The notes under the pieces: generated by a model
Told to the model about the DNA's origin: nothing
The model's database searches: none
What the model saw: only the letters and a program-made list of their open reading frames with translations
Position numbers and translations under genes: made by a program
Shown: piece by piece, positions 1-8,625 of the stretch
Layout: the number at the start of each line of letters is the position of its first letter
How positions within the stretch are numbered: position 1 is the first letter of the stretch
Source of the DNA: Alphaproteobacteria bacterium
GTDB lineage: Bacteria > Pseudomonadota > Alphaproteobacteria > UBA828
NCBI GenBank assembly: GCA_022826345.1
Contig: JAJDVB010000135.1
Location: 7,035-71,034 of the forward strand
DNA: 64,000 nucleotides
Reading direction: 5' to 3'

Positions 1-102
1 CACCACGGGCTGAGCCGGCCAGACCGACTCGTTTTCCAGCGCGAAGAGCCGCCAATAGACCCGCGGCTCGAATAGCAGAAGGTCCTCCAGCGTCCAGGAC
101 AC
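1..102 (-). CDS. DUF6064-like membrane protein, N-terminal fragment
   Basis: The first 34 codons of a minus-strand gene run off the left edge. They start at a GTG (100-102), with an in-frame TAG 18 bases upstream. The visible peptide begins VSWTLEDLLLFEPRVYWRLF and then has Asn-Glu and Trp-Pro. It resembles my memory of DUF6064 membrane proteins, which start with a similar LLLFSPRTYYRLF-type motif. The family call rests on this short stretch only. No Shine-Dalgarno sequence is obvious. The function of the family is not known to me, and most of the protein lies outside the window. Confidence 0.45.
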   Translation of the reverse strand, partial: MSWTLEDLLLFEPRVYWRLFALENESVWPAQPVV

Positions 103-157
103 GGCTAGGCTAGAGCACTATCCGACAGAACCGGATCGCGGCGTCCCGAAAAACACC

Positions 158-268
158 CACCTCCCCCTGTCCCCCTCCTCCCAGGAGGAGGGGGAACGAA
201 AGCGGCGCGGCATCTTCTCCCTCTTTTCCCCGCCGGGGAGGAGAGGGACGGGGTGAGGAGGGGGAATC
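158..268. repeat. GC-rich intergenic palindromic block
   Basis: The gap between the fragment at the left edge and the aldo-keto reductase is filled by C-rich then G-rich runs. It contains a perfect 11-bp inverted repeat with a 2-nt loop (171-181 with 184-194) and a shorter CCCC-GCC-GGGG palindrome near 228-239. The overall look is that of a dispersed intergenic repeat rather than coding DNA. It could also act as a transcription barrier downstream of the aldo-keto reductase gene, although no T-run follows. Confidence 0.45.
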
Positions 269-278
269 TCGGGCGGCC

Positions 279-1181
279 CTACAGGCTTTGCACATACGCC
301 GCCATACGACGGCGCATGGCGGCGTCCGGCATGGGGCCAAATGCGGCGGACTTGTTCTCGCGCACATGATCGACCTGACGCGTCGCGGGGATGGCGGCCG
401 TGACCGCGGGGTGCGAGATAATGAACTTCAGCAGGAACTGCGGCCATGTGGCGACCCCGATCTCGCCGGCCCAGCCGGGCAGCGGGTGGCCCGCGAGCCG
501 GTCCGGTAGCCGGCCGCGCTGGAACGGCCGGTTGCAGATGACCGCGATCCCCTGCTCCAGGGCGAGGGGCAGCAGGCGGCGTTCCACCTCCCGATCGACG
601 ACGTTGTAGGTGAGCTGGACGAAATCGGGCGGCCGGCGGCGCATGACCTCCTCAAGCTCCTCGTGCCTGCGGCCGTGCGAGGTGGTGACGCCGGTGTAGC
701 GCAGCCGGCCGGCCTCCTTCATGGCCTCGAGAGTGTCGAGATTGGCTTCCCAGTCGATCAGGTTGTGGACCTGCAGAAGGTCGAAACGCCGCACACCCCA
801 GCGCCGGGTTGTTTCCGCGATCTGCGCCGGGCCGTCGGAGGCATCGGTCCAGACCTTGTCGGCGGAGAAGAGGCCGGGCGGGCGGTCCAGCGCCTGCAGC
901 GCGTCGCCGATCACCGCCTGCGAGGAGCCGTACATGGGCGAGGAATCGACCATGCCCCCGCCCTCCTCGAAGAAGGCGGCCATGACGGCGCGGCATTCGG
1001 CGCGCAGCAGCGGATCGTCGCCCACGTTGAAGGTGATCCAGCTTCCGATCCCGACCGAAGGCACCGGCTCTCCGGTAGCCGGAATGCGCTTGACGAGCGC
1101 CTCTGCGGCAGACGCTCCAAGTGCAGGCGCCGCGAGCGCAGCGCCCGCCCCGAACAGCACACCCCGGCGCGTGACGCCCAT
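279..1181 (-). CDS. Tat-exported aldo/keto reductase
   Basis: This is a 300-residue aldo/keto reductase with an N-terminal twin-arginine signal (MGVTRRGVLFGAGAALAAPA) ending near an AXA-type site (GASAAEA). That predicts export of a folded NADPH enzyme. The catalytic tetrad is visible: Asp in VDSSPMYG, Tyr in the same motif, Lys in FSADKVW and His in LLQVHNL. The start at 1181 was chosen over a longer reading because the Tat signal begins there and an AGAGGAG Shine-Dalgarno sequence precedes it. It lies 23 bases after the PxpB-like gene on the same strand, so it is probably the last gene of the biotin carboxylase unit. Its substrate is unknown. Confidence 0.85.
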   Translation of the reverse strand: MGVTRRGVLFGAGAALAAPALGASAAEALVKRIPATGEPVPSVGIGSWITFNVGDDPLLRAECRAVMAAFFEEGGGMVDSSPMYGSSQAVIGDALQALDRPPGLFSADKVWTDASDGPAQIAETTRRWGVRRFDLLQVHNLIDWEANLDTLEAMKEAGRLRYTGVTTSHGRRHEELEEVMRRRPPDFVQLTYNVVDREVERRLLPLALEQGIAVICNRPFQRGRLPDRLAGHPLPGWAGEIGVATWPQFLLKFIISHPAVTAAIPATRQVDHVRENKSAAFGPMPDAAMRRRMAAYVQSL

Positions 1182-1204
1182 GAGGCGCTCCTCTGCCTCC
1201 CCGA

Positions 1205-2074
1205 TCAGAACCGCTGTCTCTGGTCCAGCTTCCCGACCCACGCCCGATAGTTGTGCACCGAGAAACGCTGATACTCGACCACGTTGTAGAGGTACGTGCC
1301 GTCTTCGATCCGCGCTTCCGCCTGTTCGTAGCCTTCCTGGGTCACGGGGACGAACTTGATCCGATCACCCGGCTGGAACAGCACGATATCGCCGCCGAAG
1401 ACATCGAATCGCTTCTCCGTGTCCCAGATCGGCACTGGGGTGCGTCCGAGCAGCTGATAGCCCCCCGGCGTGTTGACCGGATAGATCGCGCTCGCGGAGC
1501 CCCCCATGCCGACCGTGCCCTGGGGCGTCCAGGTGCGGGGCGGGTTGTACTTGGGCACGGTGATCATCGCCCGCGGGTCGAGAGGCTGGAGGAAGGGCAG
1601 GCCCGGCCAGAAGCCGAGAGAGGCGACCCAGTATTCCGAGCTTGAATGGACGCGGACGAGCTGGTCGCGATCGGCGAGGCCGTTGAGCCGCGCCACCATG
1701 TCCGGGTCGTATTCCTTGGGCGTGATCTTGTCGCTGTAGTCCTCGATGCACTCCCTGGTCCAGGGGTCGAGGTACATGGTCTCGAACAGGAAGAGCCGGC
1801 TGTCGAGCTCGATGTCGTCGGTGGAACCCAGGCTCGCGATCAGCGCCTTCAGCTCCTTGACCACGTCGTCGTAGGAGATTTCGCGCGGCTCATAGTGGAC
1901 CAGCATCGAGGCGAAGCAGGGCGCGGTCTCGACGATGCCCTTAGTCTTGTCGGCGACGATGCGTGCCGCCAGCCCCTGGGCGACGAAGTTCAGCTCGAGG
2001 TTCATCTCGTTGCCGAACTCGATCAGCACGTAGCGATCGCCGCCGGGGAGGAACTTGGGCTCGTCGTAGATCAT
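1205..2074 (-). CDS. PxpB/AHS1-type carboxyltransferase subunit 1 domain protein
   Basis: This 289-residue protein belongs to the AHS1/PxpB (KipI) family, which forms half of the carboxyltransferase or 5-oxoprolinase module. Diagnostic stretches in the C-terminal half are YNPPRTWTPQGTVGMGG, AIYPVNTPGGYQLLGRTP and VLFQPGDRIKFVPV. The N-terminal GGDRYVLIEFGNEMNLELN is also typical. It follows the biotin carboxylase gene by 24 bases on the same strand, as in urea-carboxylase-like systems. However, no AHS2/PxpC partner and no biotinyl carrier domain occur in the window. It could carboxylate or hydrolyse an amide-type substrate together with the divergent hydantoinase-family operon. That link is inference from context. 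Confidence 0.82.
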   Translation of the reverse strand: MIYDEPKFLPGGDRYVLIEFGNEMNLELNFVAQGLAARIVADKTKGIVETAPCFASMLVHYEPREISYDDVVKELKALIASLGSTDDIELDSRLFLFETMYLDPWTRECIEDYSDKITPKEYDPDMVARLNGLADRDQLVRVHSSSEYWVASLGFWPGLPFLQPLDPRAMITVPKYNPPRTWTPQGTVGMGGSASAIYPVNTPGGYQLLGRTPVPIWDTEKRFDVFGGDIVLFQPGDRIKFVPVTQEGYEQAEARIEDGTYLYNVVEYQRFSVHNYRAWVGKLDQRQRF

Positions 2075-2098
2075 GGCGCGGCTCTCTCGGGCGGGCGT

Positions 2099-3460
2099 TC
2101 AGGCGCCCATCAAATCGGACCGATGCTCGTCCACGAAGCCGGTGTGGGTGTTCCCGGCGCGAAAGGCATCATGGTCAATCACGCGGTGCAGAAAGTCGAT
2201 GTTGGTGACGATCCCCTCTATACGGAATTCGCCGAGGGCCGTCAGCATCCTGTCGATGGCGGCGTCGCGGTTGCTGCCGTGGGCCACGAGCTTGGCGATC
2301 ATGGGATCGTAGAAGGGCGTGATCCGGTCGCCTTCCGCAACCCCGGTATCGAGGCGAATGCCGTCACCCTCCGGCGGCGGCGCGAAGCGCTCCAGCAGGC
2401 CCGGCGAGGGCAGGAAGTTCTTGTCCGGGTTCTCGGCGTAGATGCGGCATTCGATGGCGTGGCCATCGGGCCCTCCCGCCGGCGCGGCGAGCCCCGAGAG
2501 GTCCTCGCCCCGCGCAAGCCGAAGCTGCAGCCCGACAAGGTCGAGCCCCGTGATCATCTCCGTCGCCGGGTGCTCCACCTGGATGCGCGTGTTCATCTCC
2601 AGGAAGTAGAACTCACCGTCCGGAGCCAAGATGAATTCGACCGTGCCGGCGCCGCGATAGCGCTCGCGTTCCACCAGGGCGAGGGCCGCGCCCGTCATGC
2701 GCGCCCGGAGCGCGGAATCCACCGCAGGCGAGGGCGCCTCCTCGACGATCTTCTGGAAGCGCCGCTGCACCGAGCATTCGCGCTCCATCAGGTGGAAGCC
2801 GCGCCCGTCGCCGTGCCCGAACACCTGGATCTCGACATGACGCGGGCGTTGCACCAGCCTCTCCAGGTAGACCGTGCCGTCGCCGAACGCGCGCTCGGCC
2901 ATGGTCTGGGTGGCGCCGACCACATCGGCGAGCTTGGCCGGATCGTCCACCTGCCGCATCCCGATGCCGCCGCCGCCGGCCGAGGCCTTGACCAGCAGCG
3001 GGAAGCCCACAGCCTCGGCCGCTTCCTCAAGGCCAGAGGGGTCATCTGCCGTGAGCCGCGCGCTGCCGGGGACGATGGGGAGGCCCGCGTCACGGGCGAT
3101 GATGCGGGCGCGCTCCTTGTCGCCCATGGCGGCGATGCTCTCCGCCGTAGGGCCGACCCAGATCAGGCCGGCGTCCTCCACGGCCTGCGCGAACGCAGGG
3201 TTCTCGGCCAGGAAGCCATAGCCCGGATGGATCGCATCGGCGCCGCTTTCGCGCGCCGCCGCGATGATCTTGTCGGCGACGAGGTAGCTTTCCTTCGCGG
3301 CCGCAGGCCCGATGGGCAGCGCCTCGTCGGCCTCGGCGACATGGCGGGTGGCGGCGTCGGCTTCCGAATAGACCGCGACGGTCGCGATGCCGAGCGACCG
3401 CGCGCTTCGCATGATCCGGCAGGCGATCTCGCCCCGGTTCGCAATCAGGAGCTTTTGCAT
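2099..3460 (-). CDS. Biotin carboxylase (AccC-like, ATP-grasp)
   Basis: This 453-residue stand-alone biotin carboxylase begins MQKLLIANRGEIACRIMRSA, the standard N-terminus. It shows the glycine-rich loop KASAGGGGIGM, PRHVEIQVFGH, CSVQRRFQKIVEEAPSP, EMNTRIQVEHP and the C-terminal R in GIRLD. The ATP/Mg ligands and the bicarbonate-site Glu/Arg are therefore present. Two positions differ from E. coli AccC: GGGGRGM reads GGGGIGM and QRRHQK reads QRRFQK. A much longer open frame upstream was rejected because it is antisense to the divergent carboxylase gene. The start at 3460 matches the family N-terminus. No biotin carrier gene is near, so its carrier must be encoded elsewhere or the system works without one. 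Confidence 0.9.
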   Translation of the reverse strand: MQKLLIANRGEIACRIMRSARSLGIATVAVYSEADAATRHVAEADEALPIGPAAAKESYLVADKIIAAARESGADAIHPGYGFLAENPAFAQAVEDAGLIWVGPTAESIAAMGDKERARIIARDAGLPIVPGSARLTADDPSGLEEAAEAVGFPLLVKASAGGGGIGMRQVDDPAKLADVVGATQTMAERAFGDGTVYLERLVQRPRHVEIQVFGHGDGRGFHLMERECSVQRRFQKIVEEAPSPAVDSALRARMTGAALALVERERYRGAGTVEFILAPDGEFYFLEMNTRIQVEHPATEMITGLDLVGLQLRLARGEDLSGLAAPAGGPDGHAIECRIYAENPDKNFLPSPGLLERFAPPPEGDGIRLDTGVAEGDRITPFYDPMIAKLVAHGSNRDAAIDRMLTALGEFRIEGIVTNIDFLHRVIDHDAFRAGNTHTGFVDEHRSDLMGA

Positions 3461-3563
3461 GGGCACCGGGCTCGTGGGCGCCGCGCGGCACTTCTGACGG
3501 CCGCGCTCGGCAACCGGGCGAGAGGCTACCCGCCCCCTCTGAGGGCCGCAAGCGCCGCGCGGT

Positions 3564-3605
3564 GTCGAACCGCGCTTCGACCGGGGCCTGACTATGCGGC
3601 ATAGT
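3564..3605. promoter_or_regulatory. Mirror-symmetric divergent promoter and operator
   Basis: The gap between the divergent biotin carboxylase and carboxylase-beta genes contains two dyads. GTCGAA (3564-3569) and TTCGAC (3576-3581) form a 6-bp inverted repeat spaced by 6, which is operator-like. ACTATGC (3591-3597) and GCATAGT (3599-3605) form a 7-bp inverted repeat around one base. The latter places a CATAGT -10-like hexamer on each strand, so the same DNA could serve as -10 element for both operons. No strong -35 is visible, which fits an activator-dependent promoter. The assignment is inference from sequence. Confidence 0.45.
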
Positions 3606-3637
3606 AGCGCCCGGCTTCCGCGACGGGGACGCAAGCG

Positions 3638-5794
3638 ATGCCCGAGAACGCGTTGATCCCGCAGATCCTCGCCATCGACGCGGGCGGGACGATGACGGAC
3701 ACCTTCCTTATCGATCAGGACGGCAACTTCGTCGTCGGCAAGGCGCAGACCACGCCGCACGATGAATCCATCGGCTTCATCCAGTCGGCGAAGGACGCAC
3801 TGAACTACTGGGACCTGGGGCTGGACGCGAGCTTCCCTCACCTCAAGACCGGGATTTATTCCGGCACCGCCATGCTCAATCGCCTGCTGGAGCGCAAGGG
3901 GCGCGAGGTCGGCGTCATCGTGAGCGGGGGCATGGAGGACTATCTCAGGACCGAGCGCGCCATCCAGACCTACCTCGGCTATCCGTTCTCCGACCGCCTC
4001 CACGTCATCACGCACCACCACAACGAGCCGCTGGTGCCGCGCGAACGCATCCTGGGCGTGCGCGGGCGCATCGACCTGTTCGGCAGGGAGATCATCCCGC
4101 TTTACGAAGGCGACGTGCGCGACGCCGTAGACCGGCTGATCGACCACGATGTCGCGTCGATCGTGGTCTGCCTGCTGTTCTCCTACAAGAACAAGGACCA
4201 CGAGCGGCGGGTGCGCGAGATCGGCGCCGAAGTCATGGCCGAGCGCGGGGTGGCCGAGAAGCCCATCTACCTGTCGAGCGAGCTTTACCCGACGCGCCAG
4301 GACTTCCCGCGCCTCAACTCGACCATCATGGAGGCCTACGCGGCGGAGCCCTCGCGCGAGACCCTGCAGGTGGTGCAGGAGGTCTGTCGGCAGGCGGGCG
4401 GCAGGTTCGAGCTCCGGATCATGGCGAGCCACGGCGGCACCATCTCGATCAACGCGCGGGAGCTCGCGCGGACCATGATCAGCGGGCCGATCGGCGGGGT
4501 CGTGGGCAGCAAGTTCCTGAGCGAGCGGATCGGCGTGCCCAACATCGCGTGCACCGATATCGGCGGCACCTCATTCGATATCGCGCTGATCACGGATGGC
4601 GAGTTCTCCACCAAGCACGCGCCCGACATCGGCCGGATTCTGCTCAACATGCCGATGGTGCGGATCGATTCCGTGGGCTCGGGCACCGGCTCCTACGTCC
4701 GCGTCAACCCGATCACCAACCGCATCGAGATCGGGCCGGACAGTGCCGGCGCCATGATCGGTGTCTCCTGGCCCGAAGGCGGGGTCGAGACCGTGACCAT
4801 CACCGATTGCAACATCGTGCTGGGCTATCTCAATCCCGACTACTTCCTGGGCGGCGACATCACGCTGAGCCGGGAACGCGCAATCGATGCCGTCCGCGCG
4901 CAGGTCGCAGACCCGCTCGGCATCGACGTCTATCAGGCCGCCGCCGGCGTGCTGGAGCTGTTCGAGGATCAGTTGAAGAACAGCCTGCTCGGCTTGATCC
5001 TCGGCAAGGGCTACACGCCCGAGAGCTACACGCTGCTCTGCTACGGCGGCGGCGGTCCGCTTCATGTCGCCGACTACAGCCAGGGGCTCGCCTTCGACGA
5101 CATCCTCGTGCCGGCCTGGGCGCCCGGCTTCTCGGCATTCGGCTGCGCCTGCGGCGAATACGCTTATCGCTACGACAAGACCCTGGACATGGCGCTGCTC
5201 CCCGGCGACGGCGCCGAGAAGCGGCGCGCCGTGGCCGACGCGATCATCGCCGCCTGGGACGAGCTGAAGGAGCAGGTCAACGCCGAGTTCGAGAAGAGCG
5301 GCGTGCGCCCGGAGGCCGTCAGCTACCGGCCGGCGGCCCGGATGCTCTACTATGGCCAGTTGAACGATCTCGAAGTCCCGGTTGACGACGGCTACGGATC
5401 GAACCTGGAAGAGATGCTGGACGGGCTCTGCAGCGGCTTCGAGGCCGAATACGGCAAGATGTACGGCCTCGCCGCCCGCACGCCGCAGTTCGGATACATG
5501 GTGACGGCGGTGGTGATGACCGGGTCCACGCCCGTGGAGAAGCCGGAGTTGCCGGACGAGGCGGACGAAGGGCCGACTCCGCCCGCCGCCGCGCTCAAGG
5601 CAGGGCGCAACATCTATGCGGACGGCCAGTGGGTGCCGGCGCAAATTCTCGACTTGCAGGGGCTCAGGCCGGGTAACGTCATCGAGGGGCCGGCCATCGT
5701 CGAATCGCCTGCATCGACCATGCTGGTGCCTGCGGGCCGGACGGCACGGCTCGACCGGCACAGCATCTTTCACCTGACGACCGACGCGGGCTAG
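3638..5794 (+). CDS. acxA: Acetone/acetophenone carboxylase-type beta subunit (HyuA family)
   Basis: This 718-residue hydantoinase/oxoprolinase-A family protein is the length of acetone carboxylase beta (AcxA). The N-terminal phosphate-binding motif is ILAIDAGGTMTDTFLIDQDG, and the second ASKHA-fold nucleotide motif is CTDIGGTSFDIALI, near residue 310. A third glycine-rich segment LLCYGGGGPLHVADY follows near residue 470. In this family the subunit uses ATP to phosphorylate the ketone and bicarbonate. It is followed by alpha and gamma genes in the order acxABC, with 35- and 16-base gaps. Acetone, acetophenone or a related ketone or amide are all possible substrates. The start has no strong Shine-Dalgarno sequence but matches the family N-terminus. 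Confidence 0.78.
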   Translation: MPENALIPQILAIDAGGTMTDTFLIDQDGNFVVGKAQTTPHDESIGFIQSAKDALNYWDLGLDASFPHLKTGIYSGTAMLNRLLERKGREVGVIVSGGMEDYLRTERAIQTYLGYPFSDRLHVITHHHNEPLVPRERILGVRGRIDLFGREIIPLYEGDVRDAVDRLIDHDVASIVVCLLFSYKNKDHERRVREIGAEVMAERGVAEKPIYLSSELYPTRQDFPRLNSTIMEAYAAEPSRETLQVVQEVCRQAGGRFELRIMASHGGTISINARELARTMISGPIGGVVGSKFLSERIGVPNIACTDIGGTSFDIALITDGEFSTKHAPDIGRILLNMPMVRIDSVGSGTGSYVRVNPITNRIEIGPDSAGAMIGVSWPEGGVETVTITDCNIVLGYLNPDYFLGGDITLSRERAIDAVRAQVADPLGIDVYQAAAGVLELFEDQLKNSLLGLILGKGYTPESYTLLCYGGGGPLHVADYSQGLAFDDILVPAWAPGFSAFGCACGEYAYRYDKTLDMALLPGDGAEKRRAVADAIIAAWDELKEQVNAEFEKSGVRPEAVSYRPAARMLYYGQLNDLEVPVDDGYGSNLEEMLDGLCSGFEAEYGKMYGLAARTPQFGYMVTAVVMTGSTPVEKPELPDEADEGPTPPAAALKAGRNIYADGQWVPAQILDLQGLRPGNVIEGPAIVESPASTMLVPAGRTARLDRHSIFHLTTDAG

Positions 5795-5829
5795 GCCGCA
5801 GGCCGGTCGGAAGAGCAGCGGAGGCTGAA

Positions 5830-8070
5830 GTGAGCAACGTCGCACTGGAGCATGACTACGGGATCGGCTGGGGTGGTGCCTCGCTCGCCGGGATGCTGGA
5901 GGAGAGCGAGAGAATCTTCGCGGAGACCGGCCACTATGGAGGTCTCGACGAGCTCCCGCTCAAGGCCGCCGAGCCCATCCGCTACGAAAAAATGTTCTCG
6001 CGCCTGCGCGGCGGCCTGGTGGGCGCGCGCGAGACGGCGATGAACATCTCCGCGAGCCCGATCGTGCGCGAGGTCGGCGAGCTCTGCTTCGCCCTCTATA
6101 CGCCGGAAGGGGACGCCATCACCCTCAGCACCGGGATCATGGCGCACGTCCACACCATGTCCATGGCGATCAAGCACATGATCCGCTCGGACTACGAGAT
6201 CAATCCCGGAATCGCGCCCGGCGACATCTTCGTCAACAACGATCCGCAGCTCGGCGGCGTCCACAACGCCGACGTCATGAACTTCGTGCCCCTCTTCCAC
6301 GAGGGCGAGATCGTCGGCTGGGCCGCCGGCGTGGTGCACGAGCTGGACGTGGGCGCCCCGCAGCCGGCCAGCATGCCCATCGGCACCGTGAGCCGCTACG
6401 AGGACGGGCTGATTCTGTCGTGCATGAAGGTGGGGTCCAACGACACGCTCAACCGCGACTACGAGAACCGCATCGAGACCGCGGTGCGGATGCCGTTCTA
6501 CTGGGTGCTTGACGAGAAGTGCCGCATCGCCGGCTGTCAGATCATCCGGGCGACGGTCGAGCGGCTGATCGCGGAAGAAGGCATCGACACTTACAAGCTA
6601 TTCATGTGCGAGGTGATCGAGGACGCGCGACGCGCCTTCAAGCGCAACCTCACGCAGATGACGGTGCCGGGCATCTACCGCGTGCCCTCCTTCATGGATG
6701 TGCCCCATGAGGAGGACAAGGGGCTGATGCCGGACTACGCGGCGGTCAATTCGATGATGAACTGCCCGCTCTCGCTCACCATCGGGCGGGACGCCTCCTT
6801 CCACGTCGATCTCGACGGCGCCAACAAGTGGGGCTACCACTCGTTCAACTGCACGCCGTCCGGGCTGCAGGGCGGGCTCTGGGTCGTGCTCTCGCAGACC
6901 CTCGTGCCCAACGACAAGGTCAACGACGGCGCCTATCTCGCGACTTCGTTCAATACGCCCTACGGCACCTGGTCCAACCCCGACAACAGGAGCGTCTCCA
7001 ACACTCTCTCCTGGATTTTCCTGATCCCTTGCTTCACGGGGCTGATCCATGCGCTAAGCCGCGCCTTCACCGCGCGCGGCTACCTGGAAGAGGTGCTGGC
7101 CGCCTATCCCTTCACCGGCAACATCACGCAAGGCGGGGGCATCAACCACCACGGCCTCGATGCCGGCTGGTCGAACTTCGAGCATTCGAGCTGCGGCATC
7201 TCCGCCCGCTGGGGCTACGACGGCGAGGTCTCGGGCGCGGCGATGTGGAATCCGGAAGGAGACATGGGCGATGTGGAAGCCTGGGAGCTGACTGAGCCGC
7301 TGCTCTACTTCGGCCGCCGGATCCGCCCCAATACCGGCGGGCCGGGCAAGCAGCGCGGCGGCTCGGGCTGGGAATGCGTGCGCATGCTCTACGGCACCGA
7401 GCGGCAGATTCTCTTCCACTGCAACAGCGGTCATGTCTTCCAGACCTCGGGCCTTTACGGCGGCTATCCCGGCTCCAGCGGCTACCGCCACATGATCACC
7501 AACACCGACATGAAGGAGAGGATCGCCCAGGGCCTGCCCTATCCGGTCGAGGACAGGGATACGGAGGACAGCCAGATCGTGGCGAACGTGGAGGCCGATC
7601 ACCTGATCGACCGCCGCTGCCATCACTTCCCGGTGTCTCAGAGCGAATACGACCTCTACCTGAGCGTGCTCAACGGCGGCCACGGCCTGGGCGATCCGCT
7701 CGACCGCGATCCGGAGGCCGTCGTCGCCGACCTGAACTCGGGCGACGTGCTGTCCCGCTTCGCGCCGACGACCTACGGCGTCGTCGCCGAGCAGGATGCC
7801 GACGGGCATTGGGTGCTGGACCAGAACGGGACCGATACGCTCCGCGCCGACATGCGCAAGCAGCGTCTCGCCGGCAGCCTGCCGGTCGAGGAGTGGATGG
7901 AGGGTCAACGCGGCCGCGCGGCCGATCTCGACTTCATCGAGCCGGTCGCCAAGGCCTACCGCGAAAGCATCGCGCTCTCCGAGAACTGGGCGGCGCTCTA
8001 CAAGGATTTCTGGGGCCTGCCCGTGGACTGGACTCCGCCCAACGGCGATGCTTCGGGCCGCGATCGCTAG
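5830..8070 (+). CDS. acxB: Acetone/acetophenone carboxylase-type alpha subunit (HyuB family)
   Basis: This 746-residue hydantoinase-B family protein fits acetone carboxylase alpha. The expected metal-site motifs are visible: QLGGVHNADVMNF, then VVHELDVGAP about 22 residues later, giving the His/Asp/His set that binds Mn in the family. Other conserved segments are FVNNDPQ, CTPSGLQGG and GGSGWECVR. An upstream GGAGG-like stretch (aagagcagcggaggctga) precedes the GTG at 5830. The gene sits 35 bases after the beta gene and 16 before gamma, so the three form one transcription unit. In the family this chain holds the active site that joins carboxyphosphate-derived CO2 and the activated substrate. 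Confidence 0.78.
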   Translation: MSNVALEHDYGIGWGGASLAGMLEESERIFAETGHYGGLDELPLKAAEPIRYEKMFSRLRGGLVGARETAMNISASPIVREVGELCFALYTPEGDAITLSTGIMAHVHTMSMAIKHMIRSDYEINPGIAPGDIFVNNDPQLGGVHNADVMNFVPLFHEGEIVGWAAGVVHELDVGAPQPASMPIGTVSRYEDGLILSCMKVGSNDTLNRDYENRIETAVRMPFYWVLDEKCRIAGCQIIRATVERLIAEEGIDTYKLFMCEVIEDARRAFKRNLTQMTVPGIYRVPSFMDVPHEEDKGLMPDYAAVNSMMNCPLSLTIGRDASFHVDLDGANKWGYHSFNCTPSGLQGGLWVVLSQTLVPNDKVNDGAYLATSFNTPYGTWSNPDNRSVSNTLSWIFLIPCFTGLIHALSRAFTARGYLEEVLAAYPFTGNITQGGGINHHGLDAGWSNFEHSSCGISARWGYDGEVSGAAMWNPEGDMGDVEAWELTEPLLYFGRRIRPNTGGPGKQRGGSGWECVRMLYGTERQILFHCNSGHVFQTSGLYGGYPGSSGYRHMITNTDMKERIAQGLPYPVEDRDTEDSQIVANVEADHLIDRRCHHFPVSQSEYDLYLSVLNGGHGLGDPLDRDPEAVVADLNSGDVLSRFAPTTYGVVAEQDADGHWVLDQNGTDTLRADMRKQRLAGSLPVEEWMEGQRGRAADLDFIEPVAKAYRESIALSENWAALYKDFWGLPVDWTPPNGDASGRDR

Positions 8071-8086
8071 GCGGGGGAGAGATACG

Positions 8087-8590
8087 ATGACCGCCTACGA
8101 CAAGGCCACGATCGAAGAGCTCTACCACGGCACGCTGCCCTGGCCGCAGCTCAAGCAGATGATGAGCGCGTTCAAGGACGCGGAGCGCTTCGACACCTTC
8201 CTCGCCGTTCTCCAGGAGCAAGTGCCTTGGGACGACCAGGTGCTTCTGCCTCTCGGCCCCAAGCTCTTCATTGTGCTCAAAGACGACGGGTCCATCGTCA
8301 CCAAGAGCATGAGCGGCCACGAGTTCGGCGACTACCGGGAGAACTGGAAGCTCAAGGCGCGCATCGCCGTGCGGGATACCGACGAGAAGATGCAGGAGAT
8401 CTATCCCAAGTGGATGCATGCGGACCCGGCATGGATGGAGCTCCGCGAATACTACGATCCGCTCGACGGCTCGCTGCTCGAGGTGGAGGCGGTGCCGCCG
8501 GGCTATCCCATCGTGCACAGCTTCGAGCCGGACCTCGAAGGCTTCTACACTGAGTGGCTCGGCCGGGAGTTCCCGCCGACGCGGGCCTGA
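8087..8590 (+). CDS. acxC: Acetone carboxylase-type gamma subunit, cysteine-free
   Basis: This 167-residue protein closely follows acetone carboxylase gamma in length and motifs: GHEFGDYRENWKLKARIAVRD, EIYPKWMHADPAWMELREYY and LLEVEAVPPGYPIVHSFEPD. In the gamma chains I recall, the segment before LLEVEAVPPGYP holds a Cys-x-x-Cys metal site. Here it reads YYDPLDGSLLEVE, and the whole protein contains no cysteine. The start at 8087 has a GGGGGAGAG Shine-Dalgarno sequence. The loss of the Cys pair points to a divergent subclass, nearer to acetophenone-type or uncharacterised enzymes than to classical acetone carboxylase. That reading is inference. Confidence 0.75.
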   Translation: MTAYDKATIEELYHGTLPWPQLKQMMSAFKDAERFDTFLAVLQEQVPWDDQVLLPLGPKLFIVLKDDGSIVTKSMSGHEFGDYRENWKLKARIAVRDTDEKMQEIYPKWMHADPAWMELREYYDPLDGSLLEVEAVPPGYPIVHSFEPDLEGFYTEWLGREFPPTRA

Positions 8591-8625
8591 CCCAGACACG
8601 TCTCCTGTTTGCTCGCGGAGGGTCG

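Noticed and set aside
1646..3604. Long open frame of 652 codons on the plus strand
   Set aside because: It is antisense to the biotin carboxylase gene, has no recognisable motif and reflects the GC-rich third positions of the real gene.
3461..4432. Upstream extension of the biotin carboxylase reading frame
   Set aside because: The extension is antisense to the carboxylase beta gene and precedes the standard biotin carboxylase N-terminus at 3460.
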